DNA from: an uncultured Pelagibacteraceae bacterium
GTDB taxonomy: Bacteria; Pseudomonadota; Alphaproteobacteria; Pelagibacterales; Pelagibacteraceae
Length of the DNA: 54,800 bases
Direction: 5' to 3'
Assembly: GCA_902577625.1 (NCBI GenBank)
Contig: CACGZX010000003.1
Span: forward strand, 1-54,800
Shown here piece after piece: positions 37,871 through 49,831 of the stretch. Each line of letters opens with the position of its first letter. The stretch's first letter is position 1. The position numbers and the translations under genes are program-made. Below the pieces are notes generated by a model. It was not told the DNA's origin, searched no databases, and saw nothing but the letters and a program-made list of their open reading frames with translations.

Positions 37871-38065
37871 ATGAGGGAGCTGATCATAGCACTTGGTCTA
37901 TTCTTTTTTATAGAAGGAATTTTATACGCCTTATTTCCATCAAAAATGAAAAGTATTTTACTTAAAGCAAAAGACGCAAAAGAGGGTCAATTAAGAACAG
38001 GAGGACTAATTTTTGCGTTGATTGGTTTTGTTATAATTTGGTATATGAAAAAAAATGGTATTTAA
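37871..38065 (+). CDS. DUF2065 (YjeT-family) small membrane protein
   Basis: 64 residues with two hydrophobic helices (about 3-22 and 44-60) joined by a basic loop, ending in KKNG. MRELIIALGLFFFIEGILYALFPSKMKSIL and LRTGGLIFALIGFVIIW match the DUF2065 pattern. In many proteobacteria this gene lies beside hflKC, as here between hflC and degP; its role is not established, though the context suggests membrane-protease modulation. It overlaps the degP start by 11 bp. Confidence 0.85.
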   Translation: MRELIIALGLFFFIEGILYALFPSKMKSILLKAKDAKEGQLRTGGLIFALIGFVIIWYMKKNGI

Positions 38066-39467
38066 AAACAAAAAATTCTTTTCATTTTTAATTTTTTTTT
38101 ATTTCTTTTTTAATATAGAAGGAAATGCAAAAGATGCCCCTAGTTCTTTTGCAGATTTAGCTGAAAGACTAATGCCTTCGGTTGTCAATATTTCAACCAG
38201 TCAAACTGTAGTTACAAAAAGCAATCCATTTCCAGGTTTTGAATTTCCTCCAGGATCACCATTTGAAGATATGTTTAAAGATTTTGGAACACCGCAAAAG
38301 AGGAAAGCATACGCACTTGGCTCAGGGTTTATAATTGACGAAAAAGGAATTGTTATTACCAATAACCACGTTATTAAAGATGCAGATGATATTCTGGTAA
38401 GAGTTAATGGAGACAAAGAATATGAAGCAACTATAGTTGGAACAGATCCTTTATCAGATATAGCGGTACTTCAAATTAAATCAAAAGATAAATTCATACC
38501 TGTAAAATTTGGTAATTCAGACAAAGCAAGAATTGGAGATTGGGTAATTGCAATTGGTAACCCTTTTGGATTAGGAGGAACTGTTACTGCTGGAATAATT
38601 TCAGCAAGAAATAGAAATATTGGTATGACTAGGTATGAGGATTTTATTCAAACTGATGCATCAATTAATCAGGGAAATTCAGGCGGACCCCTATTCAATA
38701 TGGATGGAGATGTAGTTGGAATTAATACTGCAATATTAGGACAATCAGGATCAATAGGTATTGGTTTTTCAATTCCTTCAAATAATGCTGAGATAGTTAT
38801 TAGTCAATTAATTAAATACGGTGAAACAAAAAGAGGATGGCTAGGAGTAAGAATTCAATACGTAACCAAAGAAATTGCAGATGCTGAAAAACTAAATAAA
38901 CCAAGAGGCGCGTTAGTAGTAAGTGTTGCTGACAATAGCCCATCTAGCAAAGGTGGAATTTTATCTGGAGATATTATTTTAGAGTTTGATGGAAAAAAAA
39001 TTAATGAAATGAAAGAGCTGCCATTGATTGTTGCGCAAACAGAAGTAGGAAAAACAGTAGAAGTAAAGGTTTGGAGAAATAAAAGAGAAGTAGTAAAAAA
39101 AATTACCCTTGGTAGATTAGAAACTTCTGAAGATTTTAATATAAAAAAAGCTGAAGGAGGACCTAAATTAACTATCATAGAAGGGTTAAAGATAACTGTA
39201 AGAGCTTTAACAAAACAAGATATTGAAGCTAGGAATTTACCAAAAGATACGTCTGGGGCAGTTATTGTTAAAATAGAAAATGATAGCCCGATAAATTATT
39301 TAAATGTAAATAATATAATTATCGAAGCCCAGAAAAAGAAAATAAAAACAGTTGGTGATCTTAAAAATATAGTTAATTCTGCTATAAGAAGTACTGACAA
39401 AACAATAATGATAGCTATTTATAATAACCAAGGCCAAAAAAGATATATTGGTGTTAAGTTAGATTAA
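38055..39467 (+). CDS. Do-family (DegP/HtrA) periplasmic serine protease
   Basis: 470 residues. Signal peptide MVFKNKKFFSFLIFFYFFFNIEGNA. Catalytic triad His105 (TNNHVIKDA), Asp135 (DPLSDIAVL) and Ser209 (NQGNSGGPLF). PDZ1 spans about 265-350 and a more divergent PDZ2 about 370-465. It degrades or chaperones misfolded envelope proteins. Located behind hflKC-DUF2065, making an envelope protein quality-control cluster. DegP versus DegQ cannot be separated by eye. Confidence 0.94.
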   Translation: MVFKNKKFFSFLIFFYFFFNIEGNAKDAPSSFADLAERLMPSVVNISTSQTVVTKSNPFPGFEFPPGSPFEDMFKDFGTPQKRKAYALGSGFIIDEKGIVITNNHVIKDADDILVRVNGDKEYEATIVGTDPLSDIAVLQIKSKDKFIPVKFGNSDKARIGDWVIAIGNPFGLGGTVTAGIISARNRNIGMTRYEDFIQTDASINQGNSGGPLFNMDGDVVGINTAILGQSGSIGIGFSIPSNNAEIVISQLIKYGETKRGWLGVRIQYVTKEIADAEKLNKPRGALVVSVADNSPSSKGGILSGDIILEFDGKKINEMKELPLIVAQTEVGKTVEVKVWRNKREVVKKITLGRLETSEDFNIKKAEGGPKLTIIEGLKITVRALTKQDIEARNLPKDTSGAVIVKIENDSPINYLNVNNIIIEAQKKKIKTVGDLKNIVNSAIRSTDKTIMIAIYNNQGQKRYIGVKLD

Positions 39468-39470
39468 CGA

Positions 39471-40382
39471 ATGGACCTTAAGTCCAAAATCATTTTAATT
39501 GCAGGACCAACGGCATGTGGAAAATCAAATTTTGCATTAAAGTTATCAAAAAAAATTAAAGGAGAAATTGTTAATGCTGATAGTATGCAAGTTTATAAGC
39601 AACTTCAAATTTTAACTGCAAGACCTCAAAAAAAAGATCTAAAAAAAATAAAGCATCATCTTTATGGTTTTTGTGATGTAAGAAAAAATTATTCAACCGG
39701 GGAATGGTTAAAGCTTTTATTAAAAAAGATTAAAGATATTCGAAAAAGAAAGAAGGTTCCCATTATAGTTGGAGGTACAGGATTATATTTTAAAGCTCTT
39801 ACTGATGGTTTAGTTAAAATACCCAATATTCCAATCCAGGTAAGAAATAAAATTAGATTGATGCAAACAAAATTAGGCCAAAAAAAATTCTATAATAGAT
39901 TATTAAAACTTGATCCTTTAATAAAAAATACAATTGAAAAAAATGATGTTCAAAGATCTATCAGAGCTTATGAAATTAAAAACTATACAAAAATATCAAT
40001 TATAAAATGGTTTAAAAAAACCAAAAAGTATATTTCTTCAGATGAATTTATTAAAATTTATATTGATTACCCAAGAGAAAGCTTGATAAAGAGAATCAAT
40101 TTGAGAGTAGATGATATGTTTGCAGAAGGAGCTGTTGAGGAAGTTAGACTATTTAATAAACTTAAGGTCAAAAAGGAAAATAGTTCAAATAAGGTTATTG
40201 GAATTAAAGAAATATCAAATTTTTTAAATAAAAAGTGTTCTCTTGATCAGACTAAGGAGTTAATTGCTATTAAAACAAGGCAATATGCCAAGCGACAGGC
40301 GACATGGGCTAGAGGTCAAATGGGATCCTGGGAAAAAATTAATCCTAAAAATTTAGGTCTTGCTTTAAAAAAATTAAAATAA
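39471..40382 (+). CDS. miaA: tRNA dimethylallyltransferase MiaA
   Basis: 303 residues. P-loop GPTACGKS at 12-19 (usually GPTASGKT), then VNADSMQVYKQLQILTARP, VGGTGLYFKAL, DVQRSIRAYE and the C-terminal KTRQYAKRQATWARGQ. It transfers the isoprenoid of DMAPP to A37 of tRNAs reading UNN codons. Starts 3 bp after degP, so possibly cotranscribed. Together with tilS and tsaC it is one of three anticodon-loop modification genes in the window. Confidence 0.95.
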   Translation: MDLKSKIILIAGPTACGKSNFALKLSKKIKGEIVNADSMQVYKQLQILTARPQKKDLKKIKHHLYGFCDVRKNYSTGEWLKLLLKKIKDIRKRKKVPIIVGGTGLYFKALTDGLVKIPNIPIQVRNKIRLMQTKLGQKKFYNRLLKLDPLIKNTIEKNDVQRSIRAYEIKNYTKISIIKWFKKTKKYISSDEFIKIYIDYPRESLIKRINLRVDDMFAEGAVEEVRLFNKLKVKKENSSNKVIGIKEISNFLNKKCSLDQTKELIAIKTRQYAKRQATWARGQMGSWEKINPKNLGLALKKLK

Positions 40383-40395
40383 TCACGTCTTAAAC

Positions 40396-40425
40396 TTGAC
40401 CTATTACTACAACTTCAGCTAGATT
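40396..40425 (+). promoter_or_regulatory. weak promoter candidate for ilvB
   Basis: TTGACC, 18-bp spacer, TAGATT in the 49-bp miaA-ilvB gap; the predicted start would fall on or next to the ilvB ATG. I see no leader peptide, attenuator or T-box in this short gap. Confidence 0.3.
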
Positions 40426-40431
40426 GGCTAA

Positions 40432-42198
40432 ATGTCAAAATTGTATTCAGGAGCTGAAATTTTATTCAAGTGCTTGGAAGACCAAGATGTAGAATTTATT
40501 TTTGGTTACCCTGGTGGTGCTGTTCTTCCTATTTATGATGAATTAAAAAACTTTAATTTTTTAAAACATATTTTAGTTCGTCATGAACAAGGTGCCGGAC
40601 ATGCAGCCGAAGGATATGCCAGATCTTCTGGAAAGCCAGGAGTTCTGTTAGTTACCTCAGGCCCTGGAGCCACTAACGCTGTAACTGCTTTAACAGACGC
40701 TTATATGGATTCAGTTCCATTGGTTTGTATCTCCGGACAAGTTCCTACACACTTGATAGGAACCGATGCCTTTCAAGAATGTGATACAACAGGAATAACA
40801 AGACCGTGCACAAAGCATAATTGGTTAGTTAAAGATGTAAAAGATTTAGAAAAAACAATTCATAAAGCATTCGAAGTTGCGACAACAGGTAGACCTGGGC
40901 CTGTTTTGGTTGATATTCCAAAAGATGTCCAGTTTCAAAAAACAAATTATACAAAATTTAAAAAGCAAAAAAAAACAAACGGTAAAGTCCATAATCATTT
41001 TTCTCAAAAGGACATTAATGAATTGATTGAGTTAATGAGCAAAGCTTCTAAGCCAATTTTTTATACAGGCGGAGGTGTTATTAATTCAGGACCAAAGGCA
41101 AGTGAACTTTTACGAGAGCTGGTGAATAAAACTGGCTTTCCAATAACATCAACATTACAAGGCTTAGGCTCATACCCTGGAGAAGATAGTCAATTTTTGG
41201 GTATGCTTGGCATGCATGGATCATACGAAGCTAACAATGCAATGCATGATTGCGATTTAATGATAAATATTGGAGCAAGGTTTGATGATCGAATAACTGG
41301 AAAGATAGATGAATTCTCTCCTAAATCTAAAAAAGTTCACATCGATATTGATCCGTCTTCAATTAATAAAAATGTTAAAGTAGACTTACCAATAATAGGT
41401 GATGTTGCAGAAGTTATTACTTCAACAATTAAAACTATAAAAAAAATAAAACCTAATTTTGCAAAATCAAATAAACAAAAAATTTCAAAGTGGTGGGAAC
41501 AAATTCAAAAATGGAGATCAGTTAATTCTTTTGACTTTGTTAATAGCGATGAAACTATAAAACCTCAATATGCAGTGCAAAGACTTTATGAGTTAACAAA
41601 AAATAAAGATACATATATCACAACGGAAGTAGGGCAACATCAAATGTGGGCAGCTCAACATTATAAATTCGATAAACCTAATCGTTGGATGACTTCTGGA
41701 GGTTTAGGAACAATGGGTTATGGATTGCCAGCAGCTGTTGGTGTACAAGTTGCACACCCAAATAAATTAGTAATTGATATTGCTGGAGAGGCATCAGTTT
41801 TGATGACAATGCAAGAAATGTCTACAGCAGTTCAATATAGTCTTCCTATAAAAATATTTATTTTAAATAATGAATATATGGGAATGGTTAGGCAGTGGCA
41901 GGAATTATTACATGATAAAAATTATTCTGAAAGCTATACTGCTGCATTACCTGATTTTGTAAAGCTTGCAGAAGCATATGGTTGTGTTGGAATAAGAGCC
42001 TCAACACCACAAGAGTTAGATGACAAAATAATAGAAATGATTAACACTGATAGACCAGTAATATTTGACTGCAGAGTAGATAAACAAGAAAACTGTTTTC
42101 CAATGATACCCTCAGGAAAACCACATAATCAAATGCTTTTGGGTCCTAAAGATCAAAAAGAAAATAAAATTACAGGAAAAGGAAAGACTTTAGTTTAA
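40432..42198 (+). CDS. ilvB: acetolactate synthase large (catalytic) subunit
   Basis: 588 residues. TPP/FAD enzyme making acetolactate or acetohydroxybutyrate for Val/Leu/Ile. FGYPGGAVLPIYDEL with catalytic Glu in VRHEQGAGHAAEGYAR, TSGPGATNAVT, central FAD-binding domain, and C-terminal TPP motif around DIAGEASVLMTMQEM...NNEYMGMVRQWQ (usual GDG is replaced by AGEAS, as in common AHAS GDxSF variants). Stop overlaps ilvH by one base (TAATG). Confidence 0.96.
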   Translation: MSKLYSGAEILFKCLEDQDVEFIFGYPGGAVLPIYDELKNFNFLKHILVRHEQGAGHAAEGYARSSGKPGVLLVTSGPGATNAVTALTDAYMDSVPLVCISGQVPTHLIGTDAFQECDTTGITRPCTKHNWLVKDVKDLEKTIHKAFEVATTGRPGPVLVDIPKDVQFQKTNYTKFKKQKKTNGKVHNHFSQKDINELIELMSKASKPIFYTGGGVINSGPKASELLRELVNKTGFPITSTLQGLGSYPGEDSQFLGMLGMHGSYEANNAMHDCDLMINIGARFDDRITGKIDEFSPKSKKVHIDIDPSSINKNVKVDLPIIGDVAEVITSTIKTIKKIKPNFAKSNKQKISKWWEQIQKWRSVNSFDFVNSDETIKPQYAVQRLYELTKNKDTYITTEVGQHQMWAAQHYKFDKPNRWMTSGGLGTMGYGLPAAVGVQVAHPNKLVIDIAGEASVLMTMQEMSTAVQYSLPIKIFILNNEYMGMVRQWQELLHDKNYSESYTAALPDFVKLAEAYGCVGIRASTPQELDDKIIEMINTDRPVIFDCRVDKQENCFPMIPSGKPHNQMLLGPKDQKENKITGKGKTLV

Positions 42199-42746
42199 TG
42201 GTAAAATCAAAATCAGCATACAGCATTCCAGGAAAACAAGGAAAACTTGATACTCATATCATTGTTGTTTGGGTTGATAATGAAGCTGGAGTTTTAGCAA
42301 GAGTGGTAGGCTTATTTTCAGGCAGAGGGTACAATATTGAGTCTTTAGCTGTTGCTGAAATTGATCCAAAATTAAATATATCTAGAATCACGATTGTAAC
42401 AACAGGAACGCCACAAGTTATAGAGCAAATTAAACTACAATTAAAAAAGCTAGTTCCAGTTCATAAAGTTGCTGATTTTAAAAGAGAAGATAAAAAAGTT
42501 ATTTTTAAAGAAATGGCTTTGTTCAAAATAGTAGGGAACCAATCAAAGAAAGAAAAAGCTTTAAAAGCTTGCAAAAAGTATAATGCTATAATATTGGACA
42601 AATCAAATAAATCGTATGTTATACAAGTAACAGCTTTAAGAAGAGAAATAGATTTAATGTCAAAAAATTTAAAAAAATTTGGTTTAGTCAGTGTTTCAAG
42701 AACAGGTGCAGTGGCAATGACAAGAGGTTCGGAAATATTCAAATAA
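42198..42746 (+). CDS. ilvH: acetolactate synthase small (regulatory) subunit
   Basis: 182 residues. N-terminal ACT domain (THIIVVWVDNEAGVLARVVGLFSGRGYNIESLAVA) and the C-terminal AHAS-S domain (ALFKIVG..., FGLVSVSRTGAVAMTRG). It stimulates IlvB and confers valine feedback inhibition in relatives. The first ~18 residues before the ACT domain are an extension. Translationally coupled to ilvB. Confidence 0.95.
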   Translation: MVKSKSAYSIPGKQGKLDTHIIVVWVDNEAGVLARVVGLFSGRGYNIESLAVAEIDPKLNISRITIVTTGTPQVIEQIKLQLKKLVPVHKVADFKREDKKVIFKEMALFKIVGNQSKKEKALKACKKYNAIILDKSNKSYVIQVTALRREIDLMSKNLKKFGLVSVSRTGAVAMTRGSEIFK

Positions 42747-42752
42747 ATTTGA

Positions 42753-43787
<1,035 letters not shown>

Positions 43788-43816
43788 TTATAATTAAAAA
43801 AAATATTCATTTTATT

Positions 43817-43844
43817 TTGCAATCTGGGCGAGAGAATGTATGAT
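43817..43844 (+). promoter_or_regulatory. putative sigma70 promoter for leuA
   Basis: TTGCAA, 16-bp spacer, TATGAT in the 79-bp ilvC-leuA gap, with the start expected near 43851, 16 nt before the leuA ATG. The spacer CTGGGCGAGAG is unusually GC-rich for this genome. By-eye match; it may also serve the mre genes. Confidence 0.5.
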
Positions 43845-43866
43845 GCCAGAGCTTTAAAATAATAAT

Positions 43867-45450
43867 ATGACTGATAAAAACAGAGTATATATTTTTGATA
43901 CTACAATGCGAGATGGTGAGCAATCACCTGGTGCATCGATGAGCTTGGAAGAAAAATTGCAAATTTCAAGAGTATTTGATGAACTTGGAGTTGATATCAT
44001 TGAAGCCGGATTTCCAATTGCATCTCCCGGCGATTTTGAAGCTGTTAGCGAAGTAAGCAAAATTTTAAAAAATTCTATTCCCGCAGGTCTCTCAAGGCAT
44101 TCTAAAAAAGATATAGACAGATGTTATGAAGCACTTAAGCACGCTCCAAGATTTAGAATTCATACGTTTATATCAACCAGTCCATTACATATGAAACATA
44201 AACTGAACAAGTCCCCTGAGGAAGTTTATGAATCAATCAAGGAACATGTTACTTATGCAAGAAAATTTACAGACGATGTAGAGTGGTCATGCGAAGATGG
44301 AACAAGAACAGATATGGATTACATGTGCAAAACTGTTGAACTAGCAATTAAATGTGGTGCTAAAACTATAAATATTCCTGATACCGTTGGTTACACAGTT
44401 CCATCTGAATTTACAAAAATTATTCAAACTTTATTAAACAAAGTTCCTAATATAGATAAAGCGATTTTATCAACTCATTGTCATAATGATTTAGGATTAG
44501 CAGTTGCAAACTCTTTAGCAGGCGTTCAAGCAGGAGCAAGGCAAATTGAATGCACTATAAATGGAATTGGTGAGAGAGCTGGTAACGCTGCGCTAGAAGA
44601 AGTTGTAATGGCAATGAAAACAAGACCAGATTTAATGCCATATGAAACTGGGATTAATACAACTCTTTTAAGTAAAGCATCAAAAATTGTTTCAAATGCA
44701 ACAGGCTTTCCCGTGCAATACAATAAAGCAATAGTAGGAAAAAATGCTTTTGCACATGAAGCAGGAATTCATCAGGACGGAATGCTAAAAAATAGACAAA
44801 CTTATGAAATTATGACACCAGAAAGTGTTGGGGTAAAACAAACTTCATTAGTTATGGGAAAACATTCAGGAAGGCATGCATTTAAAGATAAATTAATTAG
44901 CTTGGGTTACGTAGATGTTACAGATGATGTTATTAGCAATGCATTTGGTAAATTCAAGGTTTTAGCTGACAAAAAAAAACATGTTTATGATGAAGATATA
45001 ATTGCTTTAGTTGATGACAGCTTAATTATTGATAATAAAGTTAATGCAATTAGTTTAAAAACTTTAAAAGTATTTGCTGGAACAGGTGAACCCCAAAGAG
45101 CAGATATGACTTTAGATGTTTTTGGAGAAGTTAAAAAAGCATCCGAAACTGGAGATGGACCAGTAGATGCAATATTTAAATGTATAAAGAAACTTTACCC
45201 TCATGAAGTAAATTTACAATTATATCAAGTTCATGCTGTGACTGAAGGAACTGATGCTCAAGCAACTGTTAGTGTTCGAATTGAGGAAAATGGAAAAACA
45301 ACTGTTGGTCAAGCAGCAGATACTGATACATTAGTTGCATCAGCCAATGCATACATAAATGCATTAAATAAAATGATTATCAAAAGAGATAAAACTGCGC
45401 CTGGATACTCTCCAGAGCAAAAAAAAGAAGAGAAAGTGAAAGGAATATAA
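43867..45450 (+). CDS. leuA: 2-isopropylmalate synthase
   Basis: 527 residues. Condenses acetyl-CoA with 2-oxoisovalerate, the first leucine-specific step. TIM-barrel motifs: FDTTMRDGEQSPGASM, STHCHNDLGLAVANSLAGVQAGARQIECTINGIGERAGNAALEEV, and KHSGRHAF; the C-terminal regulatory LeuA dimer domain (about 390-505) indicates leucine feedback control. It follows ilvC and abuts mreB (stop at 45450, ATG at 45451). Confidence 0.96.
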   Translation: MTDKNRVYIFDTTMRDGEQSPGASMSLEEKLQISRVFDELGVDIIEAGFPIASPGDFEAVSEVSKILKNSIPAGLSRHSKKDIDRCYEALKHAPRFRIHTFISTSPLHMKHKLNKSPEEVYESIKEHVTYARKFTDDVEWSCEDGTRTDMDYMCKTVELAIKCGAKTINIPDTVGYTVPSEFTKIIQTLLNKVPNIDKAILSTHCHNDLGLAVANSLAGVQAGARQIECTINGIGERAGNAALEEVVMAMKTRPDLMPYETGINTTLLSKASKIVSNATGFPVQYNKAIVGKNAFAHEAGIHQDGMLKNRQTYEIMTPESVGVKQTSLVMGKHSGRHAFKDKLISLGYVDVTDDVISNAFGKFKVLADKKKHVYDEDIIALVDDSLIIDNKVNAISLKTLKVFAGTGEPQRADMTLDVFGEVKKASETGDGPVDAIFKCIKKLYPHEVNLQLYQVHAVTEGTDAQATVSVRIEENGKTTVGQAADTDTLVASANAYINALNKMIIKRDKTAPGYSPEQKKEEKVKGI

Positions 45451-46485
<1,035 letters not shown>

Positions 46486-46491
46486 AAATTT

Positions 46492-47340
46492 ATGGCGGCG
46501 AGTAGAGATGATTTTATAATTGCTATTCGTTCAGCTTTTCTTAAAAAAGGCAATAAACAAAGATTTTCTTTAATTGGATTAATTTTTTTTTCAATAGGAC
46601 TATTAATTTTAAGTAAAATTAATCTACCTGTTGCTAATTATCTTAAGATTACCTTAAATGAAATAGTTTACAGAAGCTCATTTATTATTTCTATTCCTGA
46701 AAAAAAAATTCAAGATTTTTCTAATAAAATTATAGATCACTATAATGTTTATAATGATTACCTCTTAGTTAAAGAAAAGATAAAATTACTTCAATCAAAA
46801 AAGTATAAAACCCAATTTCTTGAAGAAGAAAATAAAAGACTAAAAAAAACAATCAATGAGTATATTTACAGCTCCGAAGAACTAGTTGCTAAAGTTTTAA
46901 TTGATAAAAACAGCCCTTTTTTAAAATCGATAATTGTGAACAAAGGTTCCAAAGACAATATTAAGCTTGGAATGGCAGTATTAGATGGAACTTATCTGGT
47001 AGGTAAAATTGTTGAAGTTAACTATTCTACTTCTAGAGCATTACTTGTTTCGGACCTCAATAGTAAAATTCCAGTTGGAATAGAGCCTGGCAATATTCAA
47101 TCTATTTTATCAGGAACAGGAAAACAAAATGGAAAAATAGAATACTTAGAAACTGACATAATAATTCAGGACAAAAGTATTGTTTATACCTCGGGATCTG
47201 GAGGATTGTTTAAACCAGGAATTCCAATTGGTATTTATCGTAAAGAATTAGAAGAATATAATGAAGTAGTAATTTTTTTTTCTAAATTATCCCAACTAAC
47301 TTTTGTTAAGCTAGTATCATTTGAAGAGGAAAGAAATTAA
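46492..47340 (+). CDS. mreC: rod-shape determining protein MreC
   Basis: 282 residues. N-terminal membrane helix (about 25-47), a coiled coil (about 75-125, KIKLLQSKKYKTQFLEEENKRLKKTINEY) and a periplasmic beta-rich domain with VNKGSKDNIKLGMAVLDGTYLVGKI and IVYTSGSGGLFKPGIPIG, both MreC-typical. It links MreB filaments with PBP2/RodA. 6 bp after mreB and 1-bp overlap with mreD. Confidence 0.93.
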   Translation: MAASRDDFIIAIRSAFLKKGNKQRFSLIGLIFFSIGLLILSKINLPVANYLKITLNEIVYRSSFIISIPEKKIQDFSNKIIDHYNVYNDYLLVKEKIKLLQSKKYKTQFLEEENKRLKKTINEYIYSSEELVAKVLIDKNSPFLKSIIVNKGSKDNIKLGMAVLDGTYLVGKIVEVNYSTSRALLVSDLNSKIPVGIEPGNIQSILSGTGKQNGKIEYLETDIIIQDKSIVYTSGSGGLFKPGIPIGIYRKELEEYNEVVIFFSKLSQLTFVKLVSFEEERN

Positions 47341-47855
47341 TGATTTCTAAATTTAAAAATACTATTGGAAATACATTTCTTTTATATTTACCTTTGTTAC
47401 TTTTATTTATATCTGTATTTAATGAGTTTGATTTTAATTATTTAAACTATCAATATTTCTCATTTAATTTCCCTTTTATATTAATTTTTTATTGGAGCTT
47501 AAAAAGAATAGAAACACTTGGTTATGGTTTTATTTTTGTTGCAGGAATGTTTAACGATACAGTATTGGGATTTCCAATCGGAATTAGTAGCTTAACATAT
47601 TTAATTATTTGTGGATTTGCAGCTTATCTTAGAAATATTACTTTAAGACCAAGTTTAGCAAAAGACTGGCTATATTTTTTGTTTACAATTTTAGTTGCAA
47701 ATTCGATTAATTATTTCTTACTAGTATTATTTTTTTCTATAGAAATTAATTATTATGAAATTCTAGGAAATATAATATTTACATTTTTACTGTATTATAT
47801 TTTTGCACATATTTTTGACATTTATCGTAAAATTCTTTTAAGGATCAAAGCATGA
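47340..47855 (+). CDS. mreD: rod-shape determining protein MreD
   Basis: 171 residues, almost entirely hydrophobic with about five membrane segments. The region YWSLKRIETLGYGFIFVAGMFNDTVLGFPIGISSLTYLII corresponds to the conserved MreD segment P..G...G.L.D...G.P.G...L. Primary sequence is weakly conserved in this family, so position between mreC and mrdA is the main support. ATGA overlap with mrdA. Confidence 0.9.
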   Translation: MISKFKNTIGNTFLLYLPLLLLFISVFNEFDFNYLNYQYFSFNFPFILIFYWSLKRIETLGYGFIFVAGMFNDTVLGFPIGISSLTYLIICGFAAYLRNITLRPSLAKDWLYFLFTILVANSINYFLLVLFFSIEINYYEILGNIIFTFLLYYIFAHIFDIYRKILLRIKA

Positions 47856-49831
47856 TTGGAAGTGTGGAAGACTCAGGTTTTAAGAAGTCAAATACGATTA
47901 ATAGGAGAATGTTTATTTTTGCTGCAGCAAAAGCTGTTGTATTTGTTGGAATAGTGGGAAGATTGTTTTCTCTTCAAATCAGTGAAAATAAAAAATATTT
48001 AACATTATCAGATAAAAATAGATTAAGGGAAGCTAGACTTCCACCTGTTAGAGGAGAATTTGTAGATTATTTTGGGAATAGAATAGCAAAGAATCTTACC
48101 GTTTATCAATTGCACGTTGTACCAGAACAAGTAGAAGATTTTAAAACTTTAATTGTTAGATTAAAAGATATTTTAAATTTAAGTGATAGTCATTTACAAG
48201 AATTAATTAAAAAAAAAAATAAACAAAAACCATGGGAAACATTAATTGTATCTGAAAATTTGTCGTGGGATGAATTTTCTAAAATAAATTTTTATCTTCA
48301 TGAGTTATCTGGAGCAAGGCCTGTTTTAACAGTTGGTAGAAACTATCCGTATAATGATACTTATACACATGTTTTAGGATACGTTTCTGAAGCAAGCGTT
48401 GAAGATTTAGTAAACAATGAAGCAATTAAGGAAAGAAATGTACCAGGATTAAGAGTTGGTAAAACAGGATTAGAAAAGGCATTAGAAAAAGAATTAATAG
48501 GGACAAATGGAATTCAAAGATTTGAAGTGAATGCTTATGGAAAAAGGATTAACCAAATAGATTTTAAAGAAGGAGAACAGGGAAAAACAATAAAACTTAC
48601 AATTGATACAGAAATTCAAAAATATACTCAGGAACTTTTAGACAATAGGGCTGGATCAATTTCTGTTATGGATATTTATACTGGAGAAATAATTGCTATG
48701 AACTCCTCACCATCTTTTGATCCAAATTTATTTTTATATGGAATAGAAAAAAATAAGTGGAAAGAAATTACAAAAAATCCACTAAAACCCTTATTAAATA
48801 AAACTGTTTCTGGTTTATATTCACCAGGTTCTACTATTAAACCTCTGGTAGCACTTTCTGCTCTTGAAAATGATGTTATTACAACAAACTTAAAAGTTAA
48901 CTGCAGAGGTCACAAACATCCTTTAGAATTATATGGCATGAAATACCATTGCTGGAAAAAAGAAGGACATGGATATATGTCACTTCAAAATGCAATAAAA
49001 CAATCTTGCGATACTTATTTTTATGAAGCAGCGAGACTTCTAGGTGTAGATAGATTAAATGAAACAGCAAAAAAATTTGGCTTAGGAAATGTTGTTTTAG
49101 GTAAATATTTTAATGAAAAAAAAGGTGTCGTTCCTTCAACAAAATGGAAAAAAGAGGCTATTGGTCAAAATTGGTATTTAGGAGAAACTTTAATAAATGG
49201 TATTGGACAAGGCTATATCCAAACAACTCCTTTGCAATTATGTTTAATGACAGCTCAACTTGCAAATGGTGGTCACAAAATTTATCCAAAAATAATTTAT
49301 GAAAACAATCAAGAAAATGTTGAAACAATAAAACAAAGAATGAAACTTGCTGAGGAAAATAAAGTAGAAGATTCGAACCTACTATCAGCAACAGAAAAAT
49401 TATTTAAAAAAGATGAAAAAACATATGACGCATTATATAGAAATAAGGAAAATGTAAAATTTGTTTTAGACGCGATGTTTAGATCTACAAATGAAATTTA
49501 TGGAACTTCTTTTTCTTCTAGAATTGAAGATCCAAAATATCAATTTGCAGGAAAAACTGGAACAGCCCAAGTAAAAAGAATTACTGAAGCAGAAAGAGAG
49601 CTTGATTTAAAGACAAACCAAATTCCCTACAAAGAAAGAGATCACGCATGGTACATAGCTTTTGGCCCATATAAAAATCCAAGATATGCTGTTAGTATTT
49701 TAGTCGAACATGGAGGATCTGGAAGTTCTACAGCAGCACCTATTGCAAAAAAATTATTTAAATTTGTTATTGATAGACATGAATTGAGAGAAAAAATCAA
49801 AAAAAAAAATTTAGCTACAAGTGATATATAA
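47852..49831 (+). CDS. mrdA: penicillin-binding protein 2 (elongasome transpeptidase)
   Basis: 659 residues. Cytoplasmic tail, one membrane helix (about 20-41), PBP dimerisation domain (LREARLPPVRGEFVDYFGNRIAKN) and transpeptidase with SxxK = STIK (327-330), SxD = SCD (385-387) and KTG = KTG (568-570). It cross-links lateral-wall peptidoglycan with RodA as glycan polymerase partner. TAATG overlap with rodA, so the two are coupled. Confidence 0.96.
   Translation: MIGSVEDSGFKKSNTINRRMFIFAAAKAVVFVGIVGRLFSLQISENKKYLTLSDKNRLREARLPPVRGEFVDYFGNRIAKNLTVYQLHVVPEQVEDFKTLIVRLKDILNLSDSHLQELIKKKNKQKPWETLIVSENLSWDEFSKINFYLHELSGARPVLTVGRNYPYNDTYTHVLGYVSEASVEDLVNNEAIKERNVPGLRVGKTGLEKALEKELIGTNGIQRFEVNAYGKRINQIDFKEGEQGKTIKLTIDTEIQKYTQELLDNRAGSISVMDIYTGEIIAMNSSPSFDPNLFLYGIEKNKWKEITKNPLKPLLNKTVSGLYSPGSTIKPLVALSALENDVITTNLKVNCRGHKHPLELYGMKYHCWKKEGHGYMSLQNAIKQSCDTYFYEAARLLGVDRLNETAKKFGLGNVVLGKYFNEKKGVVPSTKWKKEAIGQNWYLGETLINGIGQGYIQTTPLQLCLMTAQLANGGHKIYPKIIYENNQENVETIKQRMKLAEENKVEDSNLLSATEKLFKKDEKTYDALYRNKENVKFVLDAMFRSTNEIYGTSFSSRIEDPKYQFAGKTGTAQVKRITEAERELDLKTNQIPYKERDHAWYIAFGPYKNPRYAVSILVEHGGSGSSTAAPIAKKLFKFVIDRHELREKIKKKNLATSDI

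Noticed and set aside
40383-40431. Attenuator or riboswitch ahead of ilvB
   Set aside because: Only 49 bp, no leader peptide with Leu/Ile/Val codons and no terminator stem.
43788-43866. Structured leader (CTGG...CCAG) before leuA
   Set aside because: Only a four-base stem; the sequence is better explained as a promoter with a GC-richer spacer.
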